From Dendrophyllia cribrosa (taxonomy: Eukaryota > Cnidaria > Anthozoa > Scleractinia > Dendrophylliidae): a DNA stretch of 64,000 bases. Shown here in pieces: positions 40,408 to 51,604 of this stretch; position 1 is the first letter of the stretch; every line of letters starts with the position of its first letter. A model generated the notes under the pieces. It was not told the origin of the DNA, did not search any database, and saw nothing but the letters and a program-made list of their open reading frames with translations. The stretch spans positions 3,006,866-3,070,865 of the forward strand of contig JAJLRJ010000011.1 in NCBI GenBank assembly GCA_024195265.1. Reading direction: 5' to 3'. The translations under genes and the position numbers were made by a program.

Positions 40408-42856
40408 TTAAGCGATATAACCAATATTTATACACTTACTTATTTCATTCATCATTTTAGATTGGCCTATTACTCCTTAGTATCTCGATTTCAAGTCTCA
40501 GATTCAAGTTTTATCATTTTAGTCGAATAAAAATCCCTTATTCGATGTTTTAACGGTTAATAATAAGTGCGAATATTTTACTCATTGCTCGCATTTTTTA
40601 TCGCCCCTGTGGGGCTTGAAAAAATACTACACAACTCGTTAAATATCCGCGCGTATTATCTGTTAAATTATCGAAAATTGCGTATTTATCATGATACTTA
40701 GTTACTGTACAATAACTGGAATTGTGAATTGTAAATAAATCATTTGAAAAAAATATTAATATTCTGTGATGTTTTGTGAATTTTTTTTAGGAAAGATAGT
40801 AGATATACACAAGCTATCAAGCTGGTGTGAGTCTAATAATAACAAAATATTATGTTCACAGCATGCCTTTGCAGCTTTCGAGATTACACTCAATGAATAA
40901 TGCTCGGTGTATATATGTTGTAGTTAATTTTTTATCTCAGGTAATTTTTATTTTCCATTGTTTTTGGGTATGGTAATATATGCTAATGAATTTGAAACAA
41001 AGGAAAATCAAAAATTACCTGAAATAAAAAATTAACTGCAACATATATAACTTCAACATAAAAATAAATAAGAAGACCACAAAATACTTATACGTTGTTC
41101 TGTGGTATTTTTGGCAATAGGCTATTTCAAAGCGCAGCCTCACACAGTTAGTACCATGCAGTAAAACCCTTCGTTATTCCGTGGCGTGCAGCCAGCCTGT
41201 TTTATAATTACTGCGCCTTTCAATAACATGTGGAATTTGAAATTCAAATTTCCACCAACAGTTGCGTTTTACACTGCCGTCAATCATCTTGGCTTACCTC
41301 TCAGGAAACAGATCTTCACTTCAATGAGTTCAAAAAGTCACGTCCGTGCATTATGATTGGTAGATTTCGATCCATTTTGTTTGTTTCTTTTTTACTTGGT
41401 CTGTTGGCTTTCGTATTAATTCTGATTGACGGCAGCGAATAACGCAACCGCATGTCATTGAAAGGCGCAATGAAACAGCCAGCCGTTAAAATAATGATTG
41501 CAAAGTAAAGTACAATCATTCGATTTTAACGGCTGACTGTTTTAAAATAATATGTAAAGGCATTTTAGAAATATTTGCTTTATTACTGTTTTGCCTATTT
41601 GCTCTAAAAATGATTTTTGATTTACTCGAAAACCGTCTTATAAATTTTCTTAAAAGTTCGTCTGCAAATAGTGGTACGTGAGTACTGCAAATTTGAAAGT
41701 TTCATTATAAAGTTTCCGGCTAGATTATAAAACACAGTTTTGAGGGACAATAAATTTCCTTACGCGCGCGTGTCACGCAAGCAATACCGCGCGAGCAAAC
41801 AACAACGAAGCTCTGATCTCGTGCACGCAGTTAGTAATGCGCGAGCAGCCGCGCGCAGATGAGTGAATGGCCGTGGTGTACGCAGTACTGCGCATGCTCG
41901 GAGATCGTACTAAACGTTTTTTTGGTCGTGAATTTCTCGAAATCTAGCCGTACGACCTATGCTCAATTTTTGATATTTTTAAATATACATCAACATCGAT
42001 CTACAGACAATTTTTTTTCAAAATCTGTAAGACAGATTTTAAAATATTTTTCGAAATTCCTATTTTTGATATTTTCGTTGATATAGGGTCGTACGGGTGA
42101 TTTTTGAGTAAAATGTCCTCATAGAATTAGAACCCAGTCTTCTGACAACCACTCGGTCGGTTGTTTTAAGCCACTTCTAACCAGAGGATGGTGAAATTAC
42201 AAACACCCACTGTCTTGTACGATGGTTTTGACTTTGTAATTGTTGCTTGTTCCCACAAATGGTCACCTGTGATCGATATTATCGGAAGCATCTGGTGACC
42301 TCTATAAAATGTAGTAAGCCACCTTAAAACAAAGGGTAATAAGCTCAGGTTGCTATAGTAACCGTTGTCGCTTAGAAAACAGTAACGCATAAAACATTGA
42401 TCATATTTAATAAACTTGGTGAAGTATGAAAGCAATCGAAGCATGTCTTCCTTGCGAAATTTTGATTTTCAAACATACACCCCACGGCAAAAAACAGAAC
42501 AAAAGACAACCGGCATCTGTTCTGTAAATAACCGCCGTTTATAAATAACAGATCCCGCTAATTCATTGTCAGTTTCCCACTGAAAGTTGAAGGAATTTTT
42601 ATTTAATAATTTATTGTTTGAAGAAATTACATATCATTGCTTTGCATTGTATCAAAGGATGATTGGGATATACGCGGTGTTAAGGAAACAAAGCAAATTT
42701 CAGATTACTCCTGAAAACATGACAGGAGCAAATTGGATGTTTAAAACATGGCGCTTGAAAGACCTTGAAACATTCATTTCTCAGCATCAAAATTACTCTT
42801 TTTTCGCGTTTGCCGAAAATTAAAGTTGGTATCAGCTTATTGTACAGATTTTAATT
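40408..42856. other. Intergenic stretch with small inverted repeats
   Basis: No exon was recognised. Besides the MITE at 40910-41049 there is an inverted pair around CGCCTTTCAATAACATG (about 41213 and 41453), a hairpin around CAGCCAGCCGTTAAAAT (about 41472-41545) and a pair CCGTACGACC/GGTCGTACGG (about 41949 and 42087). Confidence 0.5.
40910..41049. repeat. 140-bp MITE, copy 1
   Basis: Inverted ends TATATATGTTG and CAACATATATA enclose inner inverted blocks (CAGGTAATTTTT and AAAAATTACCTG) around the unique core GGGTATGGTAATATATGC. A second copy lies at 52381-52493. Confidence 0.75.
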
Positions 42857-44759
42857 ATGAATTCTGGTTTCTTTGGATTTATCATCTTGTTTTCTTTTAT
42901 AAAACGTATATCGTGTCAAGAAGGTAAGTTCATTCTTTGTTGAATAAAATATTAACAAAGATATCCGCAGAATTCGCTTAGATGATGTAGGTTCAAGTAC
43001 CAGGCAAAAGCCCGAGAGTGAAACAAAGTTAGGATCCTCCTCATATTTTTATTTGTAAGAATGATCGACGTCTGCTATTTTCTATCAGATACAAAATGAT
43101 TTTTTAGACGACAAAGATAAAGAAAAACAATTTGGCCACATTCTCCAAGATCCGCCACTGCGTACACGACCAAGGCCAAAAGAACGGGGACAAAAACATG
43201 CTAAAAAATAAAAAAAGATTAAGTTCGTGGAGAAAAAAACATTCGTAGATGTTTCAATTTGTGAATGCGTTGTTATTTTCTTTGCCAAATAAATGGCTGC
43301 ATCTGTCTCCAAAAAACGCCAACAATAACAGTTCTTTTACGCAGCAAACTACAAAAAGCATTAGCCTGAATATTCCAACCGTCTCCTTCAGTCGCTTACT
43401 TCAGTCCGAGAGAAAAAGCAACTAGAGTAAACAGCTGAAATTCAAGCTACAAGCATCATCTAACTAAAAACGTTATAAAAATTAAGTAATTATGAATTTG
43501 TCGCAAGGTTTTCTTGGGACCAGTAAGCCTAGTAATAGTCTCTTAATAGTCTTAATAATTAATAATTATAATAATTAATAATTAATAGTCTTCCTAATCT
43601 AGTTCCAGATCCGGTTGCCTTGTTTCCCCTCAATACCGCCTATGGTACCAAGGAAATCAAGGACCGTGCACCCCCCGGATCCCTAGTGGAGTTTATCTGT
43701 CCACAGGACCCCACGGACAGGCTGGCGGCTCTTACGAATTTTTCGGAACTTCGAACAGCTGTATCGAGTTTCCCAATACCGCTGGGGGACCTTCAGACGT
43801 GCGTTACTCACTAACATTGCTTTGTTGGTTGTACTACGATGGGCAAGACGGCCCTATTTTCAACTACAGAACCGGTGGAGGCTATGGAGTGCATGTATGG
43901 GTAGTATGCGGAAAACTCTTTGCCCGCCTTAATAGACGGGATTACTCTAATACAAACCACCTGCACGTGAACAGTTTAGCTGGTGGGTGGAAATTTGTTG
44001 GTGTATCCTACGATGGTGCTTCCGGTGAAGCCAAGGCTTGGGTTCAGACAATAAATATTAGCAAATCTTGAATTGGGGACACAGGATAGTCAGGTCAGGA
44101 TGGGAGCAAGAAATGCTGATGGGAGGTGGTTCAAGGGCAAGATTGCCCAGATCCAAGTCTACAATGTAACTTTGACCCAGGTACAAATACAGGCAATACG
44201 GAATAACTTTGTAGGTAAGAATTTTCTGCATCTTTATCTCCATGATCTATTGCCCAAGAGCCGGCTTAGAATACGCCCTTCTCGCCCCCGGTGCATTGTT
44301 TTCCTTGTTGCTGTTTTTGCTACATTAACTAAAGAACATAGCCTTTTTCATTTTCTCTATTAAAAAACGCTAACGCCTTGTCATGTATCAGAACGCTCCT
44401 AAAACGGACAGTGTGTGTAATTAATACCCCATCCGTCAGATATCAGTGGAGCAATTAGCTACACGCAAATGGTGAGCACCCAATGTCTCTCTCCTTCTTA
44501 GATCCATGTCGTCATTTGGAATTCACAGCCACTGGTTCTTTCCGGGGAAAACGACTGACAAATCATGTGATACGAAGCGTTGACATCAAACAGAAAAACT
44601 TCTGTGGAGCGCTCTGTTACATGGAGCACAACTGTGTCAGTTACAACATTAAAGTGACAAACGGACCTATCACCACGTGCGAGTTAAATAATTCCACTCA
44701 GCAATGAACATCCTGAGCACCTCAAGACGTGGAATAATTATATTTACCGTGGAGCAAAG
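42857..44759 (+). pseudogene. Broken paralogue: signal peptide, LamG/ConA-like and PAN exons
   Basis: Exons with normal splice sites are seen at 42857-42923 (signal peptide, FFGFIILFSFIKRISC), 43609-44214 and 44502-44759. The middle exon begins DPVALFPLNTAYGTKEIKD, slips frame near the C-run at about 43670, and continues as a LamG/ConA-like domain (YEFFGTSNSCIEFPN, YSLTLLCWLYYDGQDGP). It slips again near 44070 before WFKGKIAQIQVYN. The PAN exon (NFCGALCYMEHNCVSYNIK) is close to the intact gene at 29862 but slips near 44703. Three indels in a domain family otherwise well conserved mark it as a pseudogene. No downstream EGF exon was found before the next mobile element. Confidence 0.75.
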
Positions 44760-44882
44760 GTGAGAGAACGCTAACTTCTCATTACTGCCTACTTCATCTT
44801 CACCGTGACTTTTCAGAATTTGGGTTGCTCCGGAAGACAATAATGAAGATAATGAGGGAGTTATGAGAAGGGTGCATATCAA

Positions 44883-45135
44883 ATGTCTCATGAGACAAAA
44901 CGACAAGCGAGCGCCCGATTTGGGGAACACAGACGTGTAGTTGAGAAATCGAGAGAAAGCCTTGGAGAAAGAACATCAGGATCAACCTACTGCCGTGTCA
45001 GATCACTTTGCTCTCACCGGACACTCCATTACCGACCTCCAAATCATCCCATTAGAACTCATTAATTCTAATAAAGACATGATCCGTAAAGCGAGAGAAT
45101 CATATTTGATCCGGCACTATAGCCAATACACTTGA
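44883..45135 (+). pseudogene. Penelope-like GIY-YIG fragment with one frameshift
   Basis: The first frame reads ETKRQASARFGEHRRVVEKS. A one-base shift at about 44950 leads to EKALEKEHQDQPTAVSDHF and the end KDMIRKARESYLIRHYS. This is the C-terminal half of the Penelope GIY-YIG endonuclease. The N-terminal GIY part and the reverse transcriptase are missing. A hammerhead-like motif follows 190 bases downstream in the same orientation, as expected for a pseudo-LTR. Confidence 0.7.
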
Positions 45136-45998
45136 ATCTAATGGAATGAACAGACGCGACGAAATTTAATCTTCCACATATTTATTGTTTTTATCATTAC
45201 TAGCCGTTTCTAGTTTTCAACCGTCACCTTTTTCAGTATTAGCCTATCGTGTGTCAGCATTTTATCTTAGCCCTTTTTAAATATTGTAACTGTTTGTTTC
45301 CATCTTCACTTAGCTTTCCTTGCCCCTGATGAAGGTTAGTTTTGTCTAACCGAAATATCGGGCATATATTATTAAAAGAAATCGAACGAATTTGCTGTCT
45401 GATCAGCCTTGCATGTTAAAGTTTTTTTTTGCTAAATTTTTAATTGTATCATGCGATCAGTTGAGGCTGATAGCTCAAATCAGGCGTGAGAAATTGCTCC
45501 ATAGGCGTGAGTAGGCGTGAGATCGGAGTTTTGAACTCGCAGGCGTGAAACTCACTGCCTAAGGCGTGAGACTTGGTAGGCCGTGTCTCGCAAAATCTAC
45601 TTTTTTACCAAGTCAGATCAGCCTTGCAGTTTGTCGGTAATGATAATACGTATGCTGACCGTTTTAAGCGCTGGCCCTTCGTCAGAGCGAATCGGAAATC
45701 CTTGTGCTGTCGGTTTACAGATAAAATATTGTTTTGCACCTTTGATTGAAAAAAAAAATCACAAAATAGTACATTCGTTTACCTGAGTCACCTGACGCTC
45801 AGGTAAACGTCCAGCGCAAAATCCTTCAAATCGTTAAAATTCAGCTACGAGAACGACAACACACAACATTTCAGGTAACAATACGTATATTTTGATCTTA
45901 TATGTAAATATTCATCTCAGTATACTACGATAATATGAACCTTTTCGATATTCCCATACATTTCTTCTAAATTTAAAAATACGAACGGTCACACAGTT
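45136..45998. other. Penelope 3' region and degenerate repeats
   Basis: After the GIY-YIG fragment there is a hammerhead-like motif, then repeated AGGCGTGAG words near 45480-45575. A decayed second pseudo-LTR-like block lies at 45590-45680 (CAAAATCTACTTTTTTACC, CCCTTCGTCAGAGCGAATC). No gene was seen. Confidence 0.45.
45322..45363 (+). ncRNA. Hammerhead-ribozyme-like motif downstream of the Penelope fragment
   Basis: GCCC (stem I), CTGATGA, GGTTAG-loop-CTAACC (stem II), GAAA, TATC and GGGC (stem I). The core is exact, the triplet is AUC, and stem III could be a single T-A pair. Strand and position match the 3' pseudo-LTR of the fragment at 44883-45135. Confidence 0.5.
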
Positions 45999-46117
45999 GG
46001 TTGTAGCGAAAACTATTAAGACCCCCGAAAAGTGAGACCTAAGACCTATTAAAGACCCGAAAACGAAGAACTGAAAACTAAGACCCCCTTATTTTCTTTA
46101 TTTTTGCCAGGGTCTTA

Positions 46118-46785
46118 TGCATGGTTCAATTCCTACAGTTACCATCCCCCCCCGGGCAACCCCCGGGACAAAGTCAGCCCTAGTGGCCCGGGGGTGGGGA
46201 ATTTTGCAAGTTGTCTTGTCCCGGGGGTAGGGGGTGGGGATAATCTAGGTGCGCAAGGAATTATGGGGCGAAAATTTTGTCGAAGCACATGGCGGACAAC
46301 ATGACTCAACAAGCCGACTTCTTTGCTGGGAAATCCTTACAATTTGTCAATAATTGGCTGGAAGAAAATAATTTGGCAAAATTAAAGCCTGTATTTGAAG
46401 GAGTGTTGCCTGTCAGTGGATGATGTAAAGTGTTGGGAAGATCACATCCTCAGTACACGAAACAACCGCAAGAGAGGAGCGATGAAAGCCAAAGAAACGC
46501 GAGCAAGGAAGAAAAACAATGGGAGAGACGCTTCCTGATATTTGTAACCATACAATTGTAGTCCAGTCCATGTCTATTTTGTAAACTGTTCGGTGGATTT
46601 ATATAATTAATATTTTTGTCTTCTTGAGAAACGGTGCAGCTTGCTGTTGAGTGTCCCGGGGGTGGGGAATTACCTCTTTCTTTGTGCCCGGGGGTGGGGA
46701 TTAAGACGCCAAGTAAAGAAAAAATGGCAAATCCCAAGGGGTGTGCCCGGGGGGGGGATGGTAACTGTTGGAATTGAACCATGCA
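46118..46785. mobile_element. Nested TTA-flanked element (Harbinger-like)
   Basis: The inverted ends TGCATGGTTCAATTCC and GGAATTGAACCATGCA are flanked by TTA (46115-46117 and 46786-46788). Removing it restores the GGGTCTTAGTTTT word of the host element. A TWA target is typical of PIF/Harbinger. Subterminal CCCGGGGG-rich blocks occur at both ends. Confidence 0.75.
46289..46538 (+). pseudogene. Small frameshifted reading frame inside the nested element
   Basis: From ATG at 46289 the frame reads ADNMTQQADFFAGKSL and WLEENNLAKLKPVFE, then meets TGA at 46421. The neighbouring frame continues as SVDDVKCWEDHIL and a basic tail (KAKETRARKKN) to TGA at 46536. One indel near 46405 would join them. The FVNNWLEENNL stretch is helix-like and recalls a SAM-type start, but this is weak. 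Confidence 0.35.
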
Positions 46786-47582
46786 TTAGTTTTTGCGAAA
46801 ACTAAGACCCGAAAACGAAAACCTCCTTATTTTCTTCTTTTTGCGAAAACTATGACCCGAAAACAAAGACCCGAAAACTAAGACCCCCTTATTTCGAAAA
46901 GAAGTATATATTATTTCCGTTATTTAACTCTGTTATCGGTTACCTTTCACTATCGGCACTATAACTGCTCGGGCTTCGGTGGCACGCCCAAAGTATAAAT
47001 GGGCTATTTTGGAAACTGTTCTACATTTAAATAAATTGACATCGTATCATGACACGTTGCGATGATGATGTGTTAGTTTGTGTCCTATCAAGTTTTGTGA
47101 TAAGCGCGCTCATCTTACAATGACACAAAGGCCGTTTAAGAATTAACAAGGAAACGAGAAGTGTTATCGAGTTAGCGGAGGATGGGAAGAAATGACCGCA
47201 AATTAGGGAATAAAACCAGTGTTTGATTACATGCTTTACCACAATTGGAAAGATTAAAACCGGAGCTAACCTGCGCGCAGACGTATCCCGGATTTCCTTA
47301 AAATAAGGAAAACGGATAAGTCTGCGTGCAGGCTAAAACGGAGCCGGATATTTCATCAATAAAATATAACATAATTATAACACCGCCGTAAAAATTAAAA
47401 ACGAAAACTAAGACCCTGGCAAAAATAAAGAAAATAAGGGGGTCTTAGTTTTCGCAAAAGCTAAGACCCCGGCAAAAATAAAGAAAACAAGGGGGTCTTA
47501 GTTTTCGGGTCTTCGTTTGCGGGTCTTAGGTCTTAGGTCTTAGTTTTCGGGGGTCGTAGTTTTCGCTACAACCCACACAGTT

Positions 47583-47753
47583 TGTGTGGGTACCCTATGA
47601 CTGAGCTGCTCGGTGTAATTATAAACGTGTAAAAGGCCCTGGACACTATGTTGGGCTATCTGGTGACTTTTGGTGCGGTTTTCATGATGTTACTGTTAGC
47701 CTATCAGCGGTCACAGCTAATGGCGGCTTGGGCCACTGTTGGCCGTTTTTTTA
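47583..47753. other. Short spacer between two inverted-repeat elements
   Basis: It contains the GTTTGTGTGGG palindrome remainder and no gene. Confidence 0.4.
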
Positions 47754-48523
47754 GACAGGGCTGAAAAACGACTGCGCATGCGTGTATTTGACGCCGTGAT
47801 CGGCTCGATCGTCGTGATTTTGTGTTTCAACCGAACAAAGAATCTTCGTAGAGCAATACCGTCGTTCTGCAGTTATTTTTGTCTCCTTCTAGTTGTTGTT
47901 TTTCCCGACGCGGTTAATTTGTGTTCCTACAGTCACACTTTAGTGGTCCTGTTAAAACATGGAGGTTAGAAATCTGATAAAAGGTAAGAAATTTTAAAAC
48001 ATAGCATCATTGCTCCACGAAACTTGAATCTTATGAGCCGATGTCATGTAAGCATATATTCATTCCTTATCCTAATTTCGATAATTAATGTGGCCTTTTA
48101 GCATCAAAATAGGGAACAGAAAACACAAAGGAAATTAAATTAACGTCGTCTTAACTTATCGACTCAAACAACCTTTCTCTGCTGGGAAAATATTAGTTTG
48201 TTCATTTCAAGTTTATGGCGCCGGAGATTCAAACTCTGCGAGCAGAGCTATAAATATACATTTGTGTAAGCTTAAGTTAAGCTTAATATGCTGCAAACTT
48301 CAACTGTTCCGATAGAAAATGAATACAAGCAGTACCGAAGAAAATTCCCAGTCGCATATCAGATTTTATTGGATCTGAAATCGTAATTATTGATTAATAA
48401 CATAAACTTTAATAAAGTAACCCAATTTATTAATTTACACGACCCACAAGCTGTATTTAACTGCTGTAAATCCAAACAAGAAAAAAGCAGAGTAAACTTG
48501 TTTCCTACACAAGAAGTAAGGGT

Positions 48524-48641
48524 TATCGGCCTGAAACGAGGGGATATCAGATTTATTCACCTCTGGTTCCGCCCGAGGGCGTAGCCCGAGGGCGGAACCA
48601 GAGGTGAATAAATCTGATATCCCCGAGTGAAAGGCCGATAA
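48524..48641. repeat. Near-perfect long hairpin
   Basis: Arms 48540-48574 and 48590-48624 are perfect complements (35 bases each, GGGGATATCAGATTTATT to AATAAATCTGATATCCCC) around a 15-base loop that itself repeats CCCGAGGGCG. Weaker complementarity (ATCGGCC ends) extends to 48524 and 48641. A related single arm (GGGGATATTAAATTTATT) lies at 49576-49593. Confidence 0.85.
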
Positions 48642-48649
48642 AATGCTTA

Positions 48650-49068
48650 TTTTTCACACTGGTGAGGTTTTCTAAAAAACACACTTTTGTTTAAGATGTC
48701 GGCAAAAGAGCTTGATGAAGTTTTGTAAAGAAACAAAGATATCATGGTAGTCTCTAGGGACTTGCATACATGTGCGTAAAAAATTGCGAAAACAACATTG
48801 TCATGGTATGAGTTGAATAGGTATTTAAAGTGTAGTTTGCCTCGTGTTGTAATTTGCATTATTTTTCACATTGGTGAGGTTTTTGTAGATAATGCACTTT
48901 TGTTTAAGATGTCGGCAAAACAGCTTGATGGAGTTTTGTAAAGAAACAAATATATGTAGTCTCTAGGGTCTTACATTACATACATGTGCGTGAAAAATTG
49001 CGAAAACAACATTGTCAGGTCTGAGTTCAATATGTAAGTAGTTTGCCTCGTGTTGTAATTTGCATTGT
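48650..49068 (+). repeat. About 210-bp tandem duplication
   Basis: The two copies start ATTTTTCACACTGGTGAGG (48650) and ATTTTTCACATTGGTGAGG (about 48862) and share TTTAAGATGTCGGCAAAA, ACATGTGCGT and CCTCGTGTTGTAATTTGC. Each carries a tiny frame starting MSAKxLD that stops within ten codons. Confidence 0.75.
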
Positions 49069-49104
49069 GGATTACGCTTGATCTAGTTGAGCTGATGTCG
49101 AAGT

Positions 49105-49386
49105 ATGAGCGAATCGGACTCCGATGATGATATTTTCATCACCCAAAGCAGTTTTTCTGGTTCTATTCAGTCGTCTTGCAAAGATGAAAGTTTGTTGGAT
49201 TTGCCAGCGGATAATTTGGATGGTTTAGATGTCGAGGAAACAGTGACAGAATTATTCGAAGAACTAAAGCGGAGTGAGTACACTAATGAAGTGGGTGAGA
49301 CTAGCAAGAAGGTTGAAGTATCGCGACGTGGTATTGAAATAGTGACACAGGGAGAGGTTGAGGAAAGGAATTCAATAAAATGTTAG
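49105..49386 (+). CDS. Acidic 93-residue frame of unknown function inside the element
   Basis: The frame starts MSESDSDDDIFITQSSFSG and has a Glu-rich middle (VEETVTELFEELKRSE). No domain was recognised. The start style recalls N-termini of mobile-element proteins in cnidarians, but this is impression only. It may be exon 1 of a lost larger gene or a non-functional remnant. No splice partner was found. Confidence 0.3.
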   Translation: MSESDSDDDIFITQSSFSGSIQSSCKDESLLDLPADNLDGLDVEETVTELFEELKRSEYTNEVGETSKKVEVSRRGIEIVTQGEVEERNSIKC

Positions 49387-49429
49387 TGTTATTTGGTGCA
49401 ATAATATTGTAGTGTATTTGATGTTTCGA

Positions 49430-49510
49430 GGGGAATAACTGGAGGGGAATAACTGGAGGGGAATAACTACAGGGGAATAACTGCAGGGGAATAACTACAG
49501 GGGAATAACT
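49430..49510 (+). repeat. 14-bp tandem repeat, six units
   Basis: The unit is GGGGAATAACT plus a variable triplet (GGA, ACA, GCA). Confidence 0.9.
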
Positions 49511-49669
49511 CAGCCCCGCACTCCCCTGTTACAATCAAAGCCGCCACCTGCTTTTCAGACAGTTGATAATTGTTAGGGGATATTAAATTTATTCACCTGA
49601 ATAAAACAAAGAAAACCGAGCCATGTGAAAAATAAGTAAAATTCTTAACCTCACTGGGAGGAGGTGAAA

Positions 49670-49800
49670 CAAATCAATCAATCAATCAATCCTTTATTTA
49701 ACGTGGTCAGTACGCTTAGCTTAAGAGCTAGTTTCCAGGTATGCCACAAAAATAATGAAGATAAAAGATACAAAATAAAACTTCATTAGAAGTGTATAAA
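49670..49800 (-). repeat. Truncated non-LTR retroelement 3' end
   Basis: On the minus strand a short 3' UTR-like stretch ends TTAAATAAAGGATTGATTGA with further ATTG units, the tail style of CR1/L2-type elements. No coding part is present. Confidence 0.5.
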
Positions 49801-50461
49801 TTTAAGATAAGCTATAATTAAAAAACAAGAAGAAGGGGATGGGGGGGGGGGGGGGGATTAATTGAGGGAGGTCATTATTTCAAATATTTCCACCAAAGAG
49901 TAGCAATTATCTGAGGAGGGTGATTAATCAAGGGACGGCTATTATCCTAGAAAATATGGTCCAAATTATTGGGGGCAGATGTAATGTATGGGGGGGGGGG
50001 GGGACTCAGATCAATAAAAAACAGCCAGTGACATTGTAATGGTTTTATTGTATGCAAGACTGGCAGTATTAGTCAGGGATAGACAGTGGTTGTAAATAAA
50101 AAGATATTAATGTATTAAAAAAATGTTATAATAGTTTCTTTCGGGAGGGTGTACAGGCAGGAGCATAGGGTTAAAAAATGTGAAGGTTTGTCTTAATATC
50201 TAACTTATAATATGTGAAAGGCAAAATAGTAATATAGACTAGCAAAAATGCTGACATGCATTTTTATTACCCCATTCAGGTGGATGAAGGACTTGCAACC
50301 TATTCCAGGAAAGCAGTGTAAAAGACAAGCACTAAACAGCTGACAAAAACCACTTTTGTATTAATATATTTAATAAAAAATAAAAATTTTAATAAAACCA
50401 CATGCTGTACTGTTTGATTTGGTTACCAGAGAAAGGGGAATCCCCCTTTATTAAAAAGATA

Positions 50462-51137
50462 TTACATATTGTCCAGTTTTGTATTCAGTCCATCAACCAA
50501 TCTGCCTCTAGTCAAACAAAAACCAATAAAAAAACGGGTTTCAGCAGGCTTCAGCAAAAAAAAGATAAAGATAAAGAGCTTTATGTCAAACATGTTTTTC
50601 TTTAGCATGATCAATAAAATATAAAAGTAAGACATCATCCTTTCAAGAGGATTATAACCTTGTACATTTTGGAACAGCTCATCTACTGTTTTGTAGCATT
50701 GTTTGTACCACCTCACACCAGAATGATAAGCAGGTACATGGGATCCAATACGGACAAACATTGGAAAACTTCTTTCCGGAATATTTTGGCTGTGTTGCTG
50801 GTTTGAGTGGACAGGCGCAAAGGCTGTTGGTTTCGATTGGTTTCTCGAATATTCCTCCCTGTGCCGCGTACAGGCTCAACCATCCGTGTTTCCGCCAACA
50901 TATCTCGAAAAAGTCGAACTGAATCTTCTCATTTTCCCTCTATAATCTTATCCTGTTCGAGTCTTCTTGTGGAACCAGCAAGTTTGTCCATCGGAAAATT
51001 CGATAAATTGGGATGAGAGTTGAAGCAACCCGCACAAGCTGCATTTCGCGCCGCGGACTCGTCACTTCGCAGAAAATTTTCAAGCGGTGTACAGCAAAAA
51101 AAGTTTGGTGTACAAAACATACGTTGTGTCTCTTCAA
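50462..51137 (-). other. Possible coding fragments of unknown type (minus strand)
   Basis: Overlapping minus-strand frames show protein-like composition, for example CAGCFNSHPNLSNFP and PKYSGKKFSNVCPYW, but are interrupted repeatedly. They could be exons of a gene carried by the inverted-repeat element. No family was recognised. Confidence 0.2.
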
Positions 51138-51604
51138 CTGGACTAACTGTTATGAAAGTTTCGAGCTAAAGTTTGCAGGATAACTCTTGATCTGCATAAC
51201 AAACGTAGCAGCTTTCACATTTTTTGGAGTGCCGCGAAAATTTACTCACGAACGAGCGGACTCGATAACGCCTTTCAACACGAGAACAATTTTTTTAAAC
51301 GTTCAACACACCCTAATTTTTCTTAAAATAGAATTTTTTACTCGAAAATACTGATAAATTTATTATCTTTTTAAAACTGACCTTATCTTTTGAGTTTAAA
51401 TCCCAAACTACTTTTTCTCCTGAATTGCAGTCATTTTGAACCCCCCCGCGCTTGAGCCCACGTTTATTGCCGCGGGCCACTGGCGCGTGCGCAGTCGTTT
51501 TTCAGCCCTGTCCGTTTTTTATAAAGCAATATTTCTTGCACCCTTGTTTTTGATTTTATGATTCTGTGTTACTAAAGGGAACAAGCGCGTGTATTTTGTT
51601 AAAC

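Larger units (their letters stand above)
45999..47573. mobile_element. Inverted-repeat element with a perfect 9-bp target duplication
   Basis: The ends GGTTGTAGCGAAAACTA and TAGTTTTCGCTACAACC are inverted and are flanked by CACACAGTT at 45990-45998 and 47574-47582. Subterminal arrays of AAAACTAAGACCC-type words occur at both ends. The 9-bp duplication suits Mutator-type elements. No transposase was seen. A second element is nested inside it. Confidence 0.8.
47754..51512. mobile_element. 3.76-kb inverted-repeat element just upstream of the MCM3AP-like gene
   Basis: The left end GACAGGGCTGAAAAACGACT and the right end AGTCGTTTTTCAGCCCTGTC are inverted, about 25 bases long and followed by GCGCA. 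The flanks CGTTTTTTTA and CGTTTTTTA differ by one T, so a 9-10 bp target duplication is likely but imperfect. It contains one plus-strand acidic reading frame, minus-strand fragments near the right end, a long hairpin and a tandem duplication. No transposase was recognised. Confidence 0.6.

Noticed and set aside
42587..42823. 78-codon plus-strand frame before the pseudogene
   Set aside because: No domain, no splice continuation, ordinary composition for AT-rich non-coding DNA.
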